Both the position numbers and the translations under genes were made by a program. The notes below the pieces were generated by a model that saw nothing but the letters and a program-made list of their open reading frames with translations, was not told the origin of the DNA and searched no databases. A stretch of 64,000 nt of DNA from Nonomuraea rhodomycinica. Lineage in GTDB: Bacteria; Actinomycetota; Actinomycetes; Streptosporangiales; Streptosporangiaceae. Positions 51,962 to 60,022 of this stretch are shown here, one piece after another. Numbering within the stretch: position 1 is the first letter of the stretch; each line of letters opens with the position of its first letter. The DNA lies in NCBI RefSeq assembly GCF_013363995.1, contig NZ_JABWGO010000009.1:248001-312000 (forward strand), given 5' to 3'.

Positions 51962-52414
51962 ATGTCCATCCTCATCGCCTATGACGGTTCAGCCGACTCG
52001 CGCGCCGCGATCGAGTTCGCGGCCAAGCACCTGGCGGCGGAGCCCGTGGTCGTCGTGACCGTCTGGGAGCCGCTGCTGGTGCAGCTCAGGAGATATCCGC
52101 TGGCCGACGTCGCGGCGATCAAGGACGGCGCGGACGAGTGGCGCGAGCTGGCCGAGGCGCACGCCAAGGAGGGGGCCGAGCTGGCGCGGGCCTCCGGCAT
52201 CGCCGAGGTGACGTACCGCGCCGTGGCCGACCGCGAGTCGATCTGGAAGACGATCGTGGACGTGGCCGACGAGCTGGACGCCTCGCTGATCGTCACCGGC
52301 TCGCGCGGCCTGTCGGAGACCCGGTCGGTGCTGCTGGGCAGCGTCTCGAACCATGTGCTGCACCACGCGCGCCGCCCCACGCTGATCGTCCCCCCGCGGC
52401 CGAAGACCCCGTAG
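51962..52414 (+). CDS. Universal stress protein
   Basis: The 150-residue UspA-like protein starts SILIAYDGSADSRAAIEFAA and ends with the ATP-binding motif GSRGLSETRSVLLGSVSNHV then HARRPTLIVPP, so it is an ATP-binding type. Its role is general stress or dormancy response; no partner is evident. The gene has a possible GGGAG ribosome site before the ATG. Confidence 0.93.
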   Translation: MSILIAYDGSADSRAAIEFAAKHLAAEPVVVVTVWEPLLVQLRRYPLADVAAIKDGADEWRELAEAHAKEGAELARASGIAEVTYRAVADRESIWKTIVDVADELDASLIVTGSRGLSETRSVLLGSVSNHVLHHARRPTLIVPPRPKTP

Positions 52415-52434
52415 CCGGCCCCGGCCGTCCGGGG

Positions 52435-52938
52435 TCAGGCGGTGCGGCAGCCTTGGGCGGAGGTGGGGACGCAGGCCCGGACGAGGTGGGTGTCGAGGCG
52501 CCTGGCCCCCGGGCCCTCGTCGCCCAGCCGGTCGTACTGGTTGGCCAGCGCGCACCGGTCGAGCGACAGGCAGCCGCAGCCGATGCAGTCGGTCAGGTCG
52601 TCGCGCAGGCGCTGGAGCTGCTCGATGCGGTCGTCGAGCTCTCCGCGCCAGGCGGCCGAGAGCCGGGCCCAGTCGGCGCGCGTGGGGGTGCGCTCCTCGG
52701 GGAGCGTCTCCAGCGCCTCCTTGATGGTCTTCAGCGGGATGCCGATGCGCTGGGCCAGCCGGATGAAGGCGACCCGGCGCAGCGTGTCACGGGTGTAGCG
52801 GCGCTGGTTGCCCGCCGTGCGGCGGCTGTGGATGAGCCCCTTGGCCTCGTAGAAGTGCAGCGCCGACACGGCGACGCCGCTGCGCTCGGCGAGCTGCCCG
52901 ACGGTCAGTTCCTTGGTGTTCCACGGGGCCCTGGTCAT
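52435..52938 (-). CDS. soxR: MerR-family redox regulator SoxR
   Basis: The 167-residue protein has a MerR helix-turn-helix (LTVGQLAERSGVAVSALHFY, then RRYTRDTLRRVAFIRLAQRIG) and the [2Fe-2S] ligand motif CIGCGCLSLDRC (CxxCxCx5C), diagnostic of SoxR. In actinomycetes SoxR senses redox-active compounds such as the organism's own antibiotics. It follows the lrp-like gene by only 7 bp in the same direction and its start lies against a perfect palindrome. Confidence 0.95.
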   Translation of the reverse strand: MTRAPWNTKELTVGQLAERSGVAVSALHFYEAKGLIHSRRTAGNQRRYTRDTLRRVAFIRLAQRIGIPLKTIKEALETLPEERTPTRADWARLSAAWRGELDDRIEQLQRLRDDLTDCIGCGCLSLDRCALANQYDRLGDEGPGARRLDTHLVRACVPTSAQGCRTA

Positions 52939-52939
52939 A

Positions 52940-52957
52940 CCTGAACTATAGTTCAGG
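52940..52957. promoter_or_regulatory. 18-bp perfect palindrome at the lrp-soxR junction
   Basis: CCTGAACTATAGTTCAGG is a complete 18-bp palindrome. It covers the stop codon of the lrp-like gene and ends one base before the soxR ATG. The length and CCT...AGG ends resemble SoxR boxes (an 18-bp palindrome in other bacteria), so SoxR autoregulation is plausible; in RNA it could instead form a 7-bp hairpin affecting soxR translation. Confidence 0.75.
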
Positions 52958-53386
52958 ATCGCTCGGCCGCTCGAAGAAGGTCTCCAGCACCACGACGGTC
53001 TGCGTGCTGGTCACGCCCTCCACCTCGAACACCTGCCGCAGCACCCGCTGCAGGTCGCGGGTCGTCGCCGTGCGCACCTTGAGCAGGAGCGAGGCGGGGC
53101 CGGCGATGACGTGCGCCTCCTCGATCGCGGGGATGTCCCGCAGCCGCTCGGCGGTGTCGCCCATCCACGTGCTGCCGTCCACGAGCACGTACGCCGTCAC
53201 CGGCCGGCCGAGCTCGGCCGGGTCGACGTCGACGGTCGTGCGCCTGATGACGCCGCGCTCGCGCAGCTTGCGCACCCGCTCGTGCGCCGCCGCGCCGGAC
53301 AGCCCCACGGCCTGGCCCAGCGAGGCGTACGAGCGGCCGGCGTCGTCCTGGAGCAGCCTGACGAGCTTCCTGTCGATCTCATCCAC
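52946..53386 (-). CDS. Lrp/AsnC-family transcriptional regulator
   Basis: The 146-residue protein starts MDEIDRKLVRLLQDDAGRSYA with a helix-turn-helix (LGQAVGLSGAAAHERVRKLRERGVI) and a RAM ligand domain. The family senses amino acids or related small molecules. It is divergent from the SMP-30 gene, whose control it may share, and reads into soxR. Confidence 0.93.
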   Translation of the reverse strand: MDEIDRKLVRLLQDDAGRSYASLGQAVGLSGAAAHERVRKLRERGVIRRTTVDVDPAELGRPVTAYVLVDGSTWMGDTAERLRDIPAIEEAHVIAGPASLLLKVRTATTRDLQRVLRQVFEVEGVTSTQTVVVLETFFERPSDPEL

Positions 53387-53413
53387 GGCCAGATGCTATC
53401 CGGAAATATCGGC

Positions 53414-53425
53414 GTTTGACCAAAC
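53414..53425. promoter_or_regulatory. Candidate Lrp/AsnC operator
   Basis: GTTTGACCAAAC (GTTTG-AC-CAAAC) is an inverted repeat in the 65-bp spacer between the divergent lrp-like and SMP-30 genes, of the general Lrp-binding kind. It is short, so the support is modest. Confidence 0.45.
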
Positions 53426-53451
53426 AGCATCCGGTGCGGTTGGCTTCGAGC

Positions 53452-54360
53452 ATGATGGATGTGATCCCCACGCAGTTCGAGGTCCTGGACGAGCGCTTCG
53501 CCCGCGTCGCCGGCGACGACGTCGTCGAGCGGCTGTACACCGGCACCCGCTGGGCCGAGGGCCCCGTCTACTTCCCGGCCGGCCGCTTCCTCGTCTGGAG
53601 CGACATCCCCAACGACCGCATGCTGCGCTGGGACGAGTTCACCGGCGCCGTCGGCCCGTTCCGCACGCCCTCCGGCTACACCAACGGCAACACCCTCGAC
53701 CGCGAGGGCCGGCTGATCTCCTGCGAGCAGGGCAACCGCCGCGTCACCCGCACCGAGCACGACGGGTCGATCACCGTCCTCGCCGACCGCTGGCAGGGCA
53801 GGAGGCTCAACAGCCCCAACGACGCGGTCGTGCGCTCCGACGGCTCCGTCTGGTTCACCGACCCGTCGTACGGGATCAGCAGCGACTACGAAGGCGTGCG
53901 GGCCGAGCAGGAGATCGACGGCTGCCACGTCTACCGGATCGACCCGGTGACCGGCGAGGCGCGCGTGGTGGCCGACGACTTCGAGCGGCCGAACGGGCTG
54001 GCGTTCTCGCTGGACGAGCGGCTGCTGTACGTGGCCGACACCCGGCGCCGCCACATCCGCGTCTTCGAGGTGACCGGCGACGGGACCCTGGGCAAGGGCC
54101 GGATCTTCGCGGAGGGGGCGGCCGGCGAGGCGTACGACGGGATGCGGCTCGACGACACCGGCCGCCTCTGGGCGGCGGCGGGCAGGTCGGTGCACTGCTA
54201 CGACCCCGACGGCACGCTGATCGGCCGGCTCTGCCTGCCCGACAACATCGCCAACCTGGTCTTCGGCGGGCTCAAGCGCAACCGGCTCTTCGTCGCCGCC
54301 TCCACCTCGCTGTACTCGATCATGCTGAACGTCACGGGCGCCCGCCCCGTCTGGGCCTGA
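53452..54360 (+). CDS. SMP-30/gluconolactonase family protein
   Basis: The six-bladed beta-propeller family hydrolyses lactones (for example gluconolactone) with a bound divalent metal. The protein has TRWAEGPVYFPAGRFLVWSD (the metal-binding Glu), NSPNDAVVRSDGSVWFTDPSYG and FERPNGLAFSLDERLLYVADT with Asn/Asp ligands in place. The 302-residue length from ATG 53452 is typical; a TTG at 53416 or ATG at 53455 are alternatives. Its regulator is probably the divergent Lrp-like protein. Confidence 0.88.
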   Translation: MMDVIPTQFEVLDERFARVAGDDVVERLYTGTRWAEGPVYFPAGRFLVWSDIPNDRMLRWDEFTGAVGPFRTPSGYTNGNTLDREGRLISCEQGNRRVTRTEHDGSITVLADRWQGRRLNSPNDAVVRSDGSVWFTDPSYGISSDYEGVRAEQEIDGCHVYRIDPVTGEARVVADDFERPNGLAFSLDERLLYVADTRRRHIRVFEVTGDGTLGKGRIFAEGAAGEAYDGMRLDDTGRLWAAAGRSVHCYDPDGTLIGRLCLPDNIANLVFGGLKRNRLFVAASTSLYSIMLNVTGARPVWA

Positions 54361-54375
54361 CGCCCGCCGCGCGGT

Positions 54376-54429
54376 GCTCACTCCCAGGCGCTCACTCCCA
54401 GGCGCTCACTCCCAGGCGCTCACTCCCAG
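54376..54429. repeat. Four tandem copies of a 14-bp unit at the end of the ABC permease gene
   Basis: GCTCACTCCCAG repeats exactly at 54376, 54390, 54404 and 54418, with GC between copies (period 14). The copy at 54418-54429 holds the last codons of the permease gene (Trp-Glu-stop on the minus strand); the other three lie in the spacer after it. Confidence 0.9.
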
Positions 54430-55154
54430 CGGAAGAGGCGCACGGCCAGCCAGCCGAAGACCAGCAGCGCGGCCCCCATGACCACCAGGTGCAGCGGCTG
54501 CGGCCACCCGCCCGCCCAGGTGGCGCGCATGGCCTGGGCGAACGGGCCGGCCACCGAGTAGTCGCTGAAGACGCGCAGCGCCTGCGGCATGACCTCGCGA
54601 GGGAGCCACATGCCGGCCACGAACATCAGCGGGAACATCACCACCGACCCGATCCCGGAGGCCGCCTTCCCGGACGTCGCCAGCGAGGCGATCACCAGCC
54701 CCATGGCCATCAGCGCGGCCGTGCCCAGCAGGAACACCAGCACGAAACCGACCGGCTGCCGCGGCATGGCCGTCCCCAGCACCAGCCGGCCCAGCACGAC
54801 GACCAGCACGGTGGACACGACACCCACGGCCACGTTGATGAGGAGCTGGCCCGCCAGCATCCGCGCCGGATGGACGGGCGTGGTCGACATCCGCCGCAGC
54901 ACCCCCCGTTCGCGGTACGTGGTCAGCACGGTCGGCAGCACCGTGAACGCCAGCGTGAGCATCGCCAGCAGCGTCATCATGGCCGGCAACTGGGTGTCGG
55001 TGACGCGCTGACCGCCGAGCGCCGGGTCGGGCCTGCCCATGTCCGGGATGCTGCCCAGGATCAGCAGCAGCCCGACCGGCAGCACGATCGTGTAGAGCAT
55101 GACCGGCCACTCGCGCAGATAGAGCTTGGTCTCGACAGCGAGGATCTTCCTCAT
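54420..55154 (-). CDS. ABC-2 family transporter permease (DrrB-like)
   Basis: The 244-residue protein has about six hydrophobic segments. TYRERGVLRRMSTTPVHP lies in the cytoplasmic loop after the second helix and MFPLMFVAGMWLPREVMP is typical of DrrB/NodJ permeases. It begins with ATG 55154 overlapping the ATPase stop (ATGA), so the two are one exporter. Such exporters carry antibiotics or lipids. The gene ends in the 14-bp repeat array. Confidence 0.9.
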   Translation of the reverse strand: MRKILAVETKLYLREWPVMLYTIVLPVGLLLILGSIPDMGRPDPALGGQRVTDTQLPAMMTLLAMLTLAFTVLPTVLTTYRERGVLRRMSTTPVHPARMLAGQLLINVAVGVVSTVLVVVLGRLVLGTAMPRQPVGFVLVFLLGTAALMAMGLVIASLATSGKAASGIGSVVMFPLMFVAGMWLPREVMPQALRVFSDYSVAGPFAQAMRATWAGGWPQPLHLVVMGAALLVFGWLAVRLFRWE

Positions 55155-56056
55155 GACAGGGTCCTTCCGGTGAGGGCGAGGAACGCGTCGTCGAGCGTGG
55201 CCTGCTCGACGCGCAGGTCGGTGGGCACGATCCGGTGCTCGGCGAGCGCGAGCGTGACGGCGGGCGCCAGGTCGCCGACGCCGGTGACCTCCAGGTGCTC
55301 GCCGCCGCCGGTGACCGAGCGCACCTCGGGCAGCGCCAGCAGCAGCGCGTGGTCCACGGGCGCCGACGGCCGGAACCTGAGCCGCTGCTCCCCGCCCGCC
55401 TGCGCGACGAGCGCGGCCGGGGTGCCGGTGGCGACGACGCGGCCCCGGTCGATGAGGGTGAGCCGGTCGCAGAGCCGTTCGGCCTCCTCCATGAAGTGGG
55501 TGACCAGCACGATCGTCACGCCCGAGTCGCGTACCTGTCCCACCAGTTCCCACGTGTCGCGGCGGGCCTGCGGGTCGAGACCGGTGGTCAGCTCGTCCAG
55601 CACCGCCACGCGCGGCCGGCCCACCAGGGCCAGGGCGACCGACAGCCGCTGACGCTGGCCGCCGGAGAGCTTGGCGAACGCGGTGTCGCGCTTCTCGCGC
55701 AGCCCGACCCGGCCCATCAGCTCCTCCCAGTCGGCGGGGTGCGGGTAGAAGGAGGCGTACAGGTCCAGGGCCTCCCAGACCTTGATCTTCTCCGGCAGCG
55801 CGGCGCTCTGGAGCTGCACCCCGAGCACGCGGCGCAGCTCGTCGCGGTCGTCGTGCGGGTCGAGCCCGGCCACCCGTACGGTGCCGGAGTCGGGCACGCG
55901 CAGGCCGGCGACGCACTCGACGGTGGTCGTCTTGCCGGCGCCGTTGGGTCCGAGGATGCCGAAGATCTCTCCCTCGGCCACCTCGAACGACACGTCCTCC
56001 ACCGCCACGTGATGGGGGTAGCTCTTGCGGAGGTTCCTCACCTCGATCACCTTCAT
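55151..56056 (-). CDS. ABC transporter ATP-binding protein (DrrA-like)
   Basis: The 301-residue ATPase has Walker A GPNGAGKTT, signature LSGGQRQRL, Walker B VAVLDELTTGLD, H-loop VTHFMEEAE and the extended C-terminal domain of DrrA-type exporters. It is the first gene of the exporter operon and starts 110 bp from the divergent histidine kinase, suggesting shared control. Confidence 0.93.
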   Translation of the reverse strand: MKVIEVRNLRKSYPHHVAVEDVSFEVAEGEIFGILGPNGAGKTTTVECVAGLRVPDSGTVRVAGLDPHDDRDELRRVLGVQLQSAALPEKIKVWEALDLYASFYPHPADWEELMGRVGLREKRDTAFAKLSGGQRQRLSVALALVGRPRVAVLDELTTGLDPQARRDTWELVGQVRDSGVTIVLVTHFMEEAERLCDRLTLIDRGRVVATGTPAALVAQAGGEQRLRFRPSAPVDHALLLALPEVRSVTGGGEHLEVTGVGDLAPAVTLALAEHRIVPTDLRVEQATLDDAFLALTGRTLS

Positions 56057-56166
56057 GGAGACGACGGTAGGAACCGCGGCCGTTGCCGGTAATCGGGTTG
56101 GATGCCGGGAAAAGGTGTACCTAGGTACAGTGCCGGTGACGTCGCCTGTTCGCGCACACTGGTGGC

Positions 56167-57603
56167 ATGCTCCGACGACTGACCGGGACGGCCCGGGTGG
56201 CCGCGCTGCTCGGGACGGCCCTCGTCCAGGTCGGCATCCTGCTGTTCGCGGTGCCGGCGGTGATCCTGACCTTCACCCTCGGGCTGGTCTTCCTCTACCC
56301 GCCGGCCGTGCGCCTGGTGCGGGGGACCGCCGAGGAGGCCCGCGGCCGGGTCGGCGCCTGGTCCGGGATCCGGATCGCCTCGCCGTACCTGCCCGAACCG
56401 GCGCCGCCGCAGCCGATGACGGACGGGCTGTACCGCTACGAGCGGACGCTGTACAAGTCGCCCCGCGTCCCCGCGTGGAACGCGCGGTGGAAGTGGCTGA
56501 CCACCGACCCGGCGACGTGGCGGGACCTGCTGTGGCTGCTCCTCGACCCGCCGGTCAAGCTCGCCCTGCTGCCGGTGCTCCTCGTCGCGCCCGCCAAGGG
56601 GCTGCGGGTGTACGGCCAGTGGTGCGCCCTGCTGCTGTCGGCCACCCGGACGAGCGTGCTGCGCGGCCAGCTCACCCACCTCCACCGCTCACGCAGCATC
56701 GCCGCCGACAGCCAGGCGGCCGAGATGCGGCGCATCGAGCGCGACCTGCACGACGGCACCCAGGCCAGGCTCATCGCGATCGGCATGACCCTGGGCGCGG
56801 CCGAGGAGCTGATGGACTCGGACCCGGCCGCGGCGAAGACGCTGATGAGCAAGGCCCGCGACACCTCCGCCGAGACGCTCACCGAGCTGCGGCGGCTCAT
56901 CCGCGGCATCCACCCGCCGGTGCTGGCGGAGCGGGGGCTCGCCGACGCCGTGCGCGCCCTCGCGATGGACACCGCGCTGCGGGTGGAGGTCGAGGTCGAC
57001 CTGCCGCACCGGCCCGAGCCCCCGGTGGAGGCGGCGGTCTACTTCGCGGTCAGCGAGCTGCTGGCGAACGCCGCCCGGCACGGGGACGCCCGCTCGGCCG
57101 GCGTGGACATCAGCTCCGACGGCCCGAGCCTGCGCATCACGGTCACGGACGACGGCCTGGGCGGCGCGGACCCGGCCAAGGGCAGCGGCCTGCGCGGCAT
57201 CGAGCGGCGGCTGGCCGCCTTCGACGGCGTGATGGCGATCGACAGCCCGCCGGGCGGCCCGACGACCGTCATGATGGTGCTGCCCAAGGTGCTCCCGGAG
57301 CACTGGGCGGGCACGCTGCCCAGGCTGCCGCGCTGGAAGGCCGTCGTGGTGGCCCTCTGCTGGTCGCTGGCCTGGTGCCCGACGTTCCCGCAGGGGGTCG
57401 TCGCCGCCGTGTTCAAGACCTTCGAGATCCCCGAGAAGTCGTGGTTCCTCGCCCTGTACGCCCCCGAGCCCTTCCAGTGGCCGGCCATCCTCCTCATGCT
57501 GGCCCTGGGCCTCGGCATGTACGCGACCGCCATCGCGATCCCCGCCAAGCACAACCGCGACCGCTGGCTGGCCGAGGCGCCCCGCCGGCTGGGGCTGGGC
57601 TGA
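56167..57603 (+). CDS. Sensor histidine kinase with PF13796-like sensor region
   Basis: The 478-residue protein has N-terminal and C-terminal membrane helices, the HisKA_3 phosphoacceptor MRRIERDLHDGTQARL (His195) and a HATPase_c domain (ELLANAARHG, TVTDDGLGG). This DesK/NarX-type kinase has an extra C-terminal membrane segment pair (after residue 395), which is uncommon. It probably senses envelope conditions or the exported compound and phosphorylates the next gene product. Confidence 0.9.
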   Translation: MLRRLTGTARVAALLGTALVQVGILLFAVPAVILTFTLGLVFLYPPAVRLVRGTAEEARGRVGAWSGIRIASPYLPEPAPPQPMTDGLYRYERTLYKSPRVPAWNARWKWLTTDPATWRDLLWLLLDPPVKLALLPVLLVAPAKGLRVYGQWCALLLSATRTSVLRGQLTHLHRSRSIAADSQAAEMRRIERDLHDGTQARLIAIGMTLGAAEELMDSDPAAAKTLMSKARDTSAETLTELRRLIRGIHPPVLAERGLADAVRALAMDTALRVEVEVDLPHRPEPPVEAAVYFAVSELLANAARHGDARSAGVDISSDGPSLRITVTDDGLGGADPAKGSGLRGIERRLAAFDGVMAIDSPPGGPTTVMMVLPKVLPEHWAGTLPRLPRWKAVVVALCWSLAWCPTFPQGVVAAVFKTFEIPEKSWFLALYAPEPFQWPAILLMLALGLGMYATAIAIPAKHNRDRWLAEAPRRLGLG

Positions 57604-58256
57604 TGGGCGAGCGCGTGCTGATCGCCGAGGACCTCTACCTGCTCAGGGACGGCCTGGTCCACCTGCTCCAGGCCCACGGGTTCTCGGTCGTGGCCGCCGT
57701 GGAGAGCGGGCCGGACCTGCTGACGGGACTGGTCGAGCTGCGGCCCGACGTGTCGATCGTGGACGTGCGGCTGCCGCCCACCTTCACCGACGAGGGGCTC
57801 CAGGCGGCGCTGGAGGCCCGCCGGCGGGTGCCCGGCCTGCCGATCCTGGTGCTGTCGCAGCACGTCGAGCAGCTCTACGCCCGCGAACTGCTGGCCGACG
57901 GGTCCGGCGCGATCGGCTACCTGCTGAAGGACCGCGTGCTCAACGCCGGGCAGTTCGTGGACGCGGTGCGCCGGGTGGCGGCGGGCGGCACGGCCATGGA
58001 CCCCGAGGTCATCGCCAAGCTGCTGGCCAGCAACGCCCGGCACGAGCCGCTGGCCGCGCTGACGCCGCGCGAGCGGCAGGTGCTGGAGGCCATGGCCGAG
58101 GGCCGCTCCAACGCCGCCATCGCCCAACGGCTCTACCTGAGCGAGAGCGCGGTGGCCAAGCACACCGCGAGCATCTTCGCCAAGCTCGACCTGGCGCCGT
58201 CGGAGGACGACAACCGCAGGGTGCTGGCGGTGCTCGCCTACCTCAACAGCCGCTGA
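57603..58256 (+). CDS. NarL/FixJ-type response regulator
   Basis: The 217-residue protein has a receiver domain with the phosphoacceptor VSIVDVRLPP (Asp54), LLKDRVL, and a C-terminal LuxR helix-turn-helix (LTPRERQVLEAMAEGRSNAA, SESAVAKHTASIFAKL). Its ATG lies in the stop codon of the kinase (TGATG), so they are translationally coupled. Confidence 0.95.
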   Translation: MGERVLIAEDLYLLRDGLVHLLQAHGFSVVAAVESGPDLLTGLVELRPDVSIVDVRLPPTFTDEGLQAALEARRRVPGLPILVLSQHVEQLYARELLADGSGAIGYLLKDRVLNAGQFVDAVRRVAAGGTAMDPEVIAKLLASNARHEPLAALTPRERQVLEAMAEGRSNAAIAQRLYLSESAVAKHTASIFAKLDLAPSEDDNRRVLAVLAYLNSR

Positions 58257-58388
58257 CCGCGAAGGGGAGCGCCGGGCCCCACCGGCCGCCGGCCGCGGGA
58301 GCCGTCGACCTGGGCGGGCGCCGGGCCGGATTGTCGGTCCGACAAGCTACCTTTCATAGGAGGCAGGCAGAGCGAAAGGGTCGTTCAC

Positions 58389-59489
58389 GTGAAAATCCGG
58401 GTCAACCGCGATGTTCTGGCAGATGCCGTGGCATGGGCTGCCCGGGTCCTCCCCAGCCGTCCCGTGATGCCCGTGCTCTCCGGCCTGTTGCTCGTGGCCG
58501 GCGAGGAGCTGAGCGTGTCCGCGTTCGACTACGACGTCTCCGCCCAGGCGCGGATCGACGCCGACGTGGCCGAGACCGGCGGCGTCCTGATCCCGGGCCG
58601 GCTGCTGGCCGAGATCAGCCGCAGCCTGCCCGGCGACGAGGTGCAGATCGTCACCGAAGGCCAGGAGGCGGTCCTGACCTGCGGCAGCGCCGAGTTCGGC
58701 CTGATCACGATGCCCGTCGAGGACTTCCCGACCATGCCCACGATGCCGCCGGCCGTCGGCGCCGTCGGCGGCGGCGTGTTCGCCTCGGCCGTCGGCCAGG
58801 TCGCGCCCGCCTCCAGCCGCGACGACACGCTGCCCATGCTCACCGGCATCCGGGTCGACATCGACGGCGAGACGGTCACGATGGCCGCGACCGACCGCTA
58901 CCGGATCGCGGCCCGCACGTTCACCTGGCGGCCGGCGCGACCGGACATCGCGGTCTCGGCCATGGTGCCCGCGCGCGTGCTGGTCGAGGTGGCCAAGTCG
59001 CTGCGCGGCGGCGAGGTGCAGGTCGCGATGGGCGACGGGGTGGCCGGCTTCGAGAGCGTCGGGCGCAGCACCACGGTGCGGCTGCTCGACGAGCAGTTCA
59101 TCGACTACCGCACCCGGCTGACCTCCGACTGGTCGATCCGGGCCGACGTGCGGGTGGGGCCGTTCGTCGAGGCCGTCAAGCGGGTCGCGCTGGTGGCCGA
59201 GCGCAACACCGCGATCCAGCTGGCGTTCACCCAGGGGCAGGTGACGCTCCGGGCGGGCGGCGGCGACATCGGCCGCGGCACCGAGGTGCTGGAGTGCGAC
59301 CTGCGGGGCGACGACATCGAGATCGCCTTCCAGTCGCAGTTCCTGCTCGACGGCCTGACCGGCATCGAGACGGAGCTGGCCCGCCTCAACATGGAGTCGC
59401 CGACGCGCCCCGCGCTGATCCAGGACGTCCCGGGCGACGCCGACCCGGCCGTCCGTTACCTCGTGATGTCCCTGCGCCTCGGCGCCTGA
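58389..59489 (+). CDS. Second DNA polymerase III beta-clamp-like protein (DnaN paralogue)
   Basis: The full-length 366-residue protein starts MKIRVNRDVLADAVAWAARV and shows all three clamp domains (LIPGRLLAEISRSLPGDEV, LPMLTGIRVDIDGETVTMAATDRYR, LLDGLTGIETELARLNMESP, ending RYLVMSLRLGA). It is clearly a beta clamp but not the oriC-linked dnaN, whose first 34 residues are at 1-104. It is a single gene with an upstream GGAGG-like run, not near polymerase genes. Some actinomycetes carry such a second copy; it may serve a special polymerase or be a backup. The start is GTG at 58389. Confidence 0.92.
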   Translation: MKIRVNRDVLADAVAWAARVLPSRPVMPVLSGLLLVAGEELSVSAFDYDVSAQARIDADVAETGGVLIPGRLLAEISRSLPGDEVQIVTEGQEAVLTCGSAEFGLITMPVEDFPTMPTMPPAVGAVGGGVFASAVGQVAPASSRDDTLPMLTGIRVDIDGETVTMAATDRYRIAARTFTWRPARPDIAVSAMVPARVLVEVAKSLRGGEVQVAMGDGVAGFESVGRSTTVRLLDEQFIDYRTRLTSDWSIRADVRVGPFVEAVKRVALVAERNTAIQLAFTQGQVTLRAGGGDIGRGTEVLECDLRGDDIEIAFQSQFLLDGLTGIETELARLNMESPTRPALIQDVPGDADPAVRYLVMSLRLGA

Positions 59490-59501
59490 GCCCCCCGGGC
59501 G

Positions 59502-59960
59502 TCACTCGGGGCGGCGGGCCGAGAGCCCGTCGGCGACCAGCTTGAAGACGCGCTTGAACTCCCCGTACGCCTCCTCGCCCACCGTCGCGGCCAGCTCGGC
59601 CTCGATGGCGGCCATGGCGGCGTCCGACGCGGCCATCTCGTCCAGGCCCTTGGCCGTGGGGACGATCAGCTTGGCCCGGCGGTCGGCCGGGTCGGGCTGC
59701 CGCTCGACGTAGCCGAGCGCGACCAGCTCGTCCACCAGCGTGCCGATGACCTGCTTGTGCTGGCCCGACTGGGCGGCCAGGTCGGTGGCCCGGCTGCCCT
59801 CCTCGTCGAGGTAGGCGAGCACCGCGCCGTGCCGCGGCCGCAGATCGGGATGCCCCTGCCCGGCGACGGCTCCGAACAGCTCCCGCTGCACCGCGAACAG
59901 CGTCCGCCCGGCCAGGATGCCGAGATCCGGATTCTCCCGCTTGCGCTGGCTCCTGCGCAC
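59502..59960 (-). CDS. MarR-family transcriptional regulator
   Basis: The 152-residue winged-helix protein has the DNA-binding region RATDLAAQSGQHKQVIGTLVDELVALGYVERQPDPADRRAKL. MarR proteins are usually repressors that let go of DNA when bound by phenolics or oxidised. It is divergent from the monooxygenase-NmrA pair, which is probably its target, with repeats in the 62-bp gap. Confidence 0.93.
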   Translation of the reverse strand: MRRSQRKRENPDLGILAGRTLFAVQRELFGAVAGQGHPDLRPRHGAVLAYLDEEGSRATDLAAQSGQHKQVIGTLVDELVALGYVERQPDPADRRAKLIVPTAKGLDEMAASDAAMAAIEAELAATVGEEAYGEFKRVFKLVADGLSARRPE

Positions 59961-59975
59961 GTCCGTGCCTCCCTT

Positions 59976-60018
59976 TAGTCACGAATATTGATAGTCACTG
60001 ATTCTTACTATATAGTCG
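59976..60018. promoter_or_regulatory. Candidate MarR operator region
   Basis: The AT-rich 62-bp gap between the divergent MarR and ABM genes contains TAGTCAC at 59976-59982 and 59992-59998, a related TAGTCGT at 60012-60018 and an inverted ATAGT/ACTAT pair (59991-59995 and 60007-60011). Confidence 0.6.
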
Positions 60019-60022
60019 TCTC

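Noticed and set aside
58371..58396. TTCACGTGAAAA-like sequence around the dnaN2 start
   Set aside because: Only the central CACGTG and adjacent A/T bases match parS; four of the outer positions differ, and the match is partly the start codon GTGAAA.
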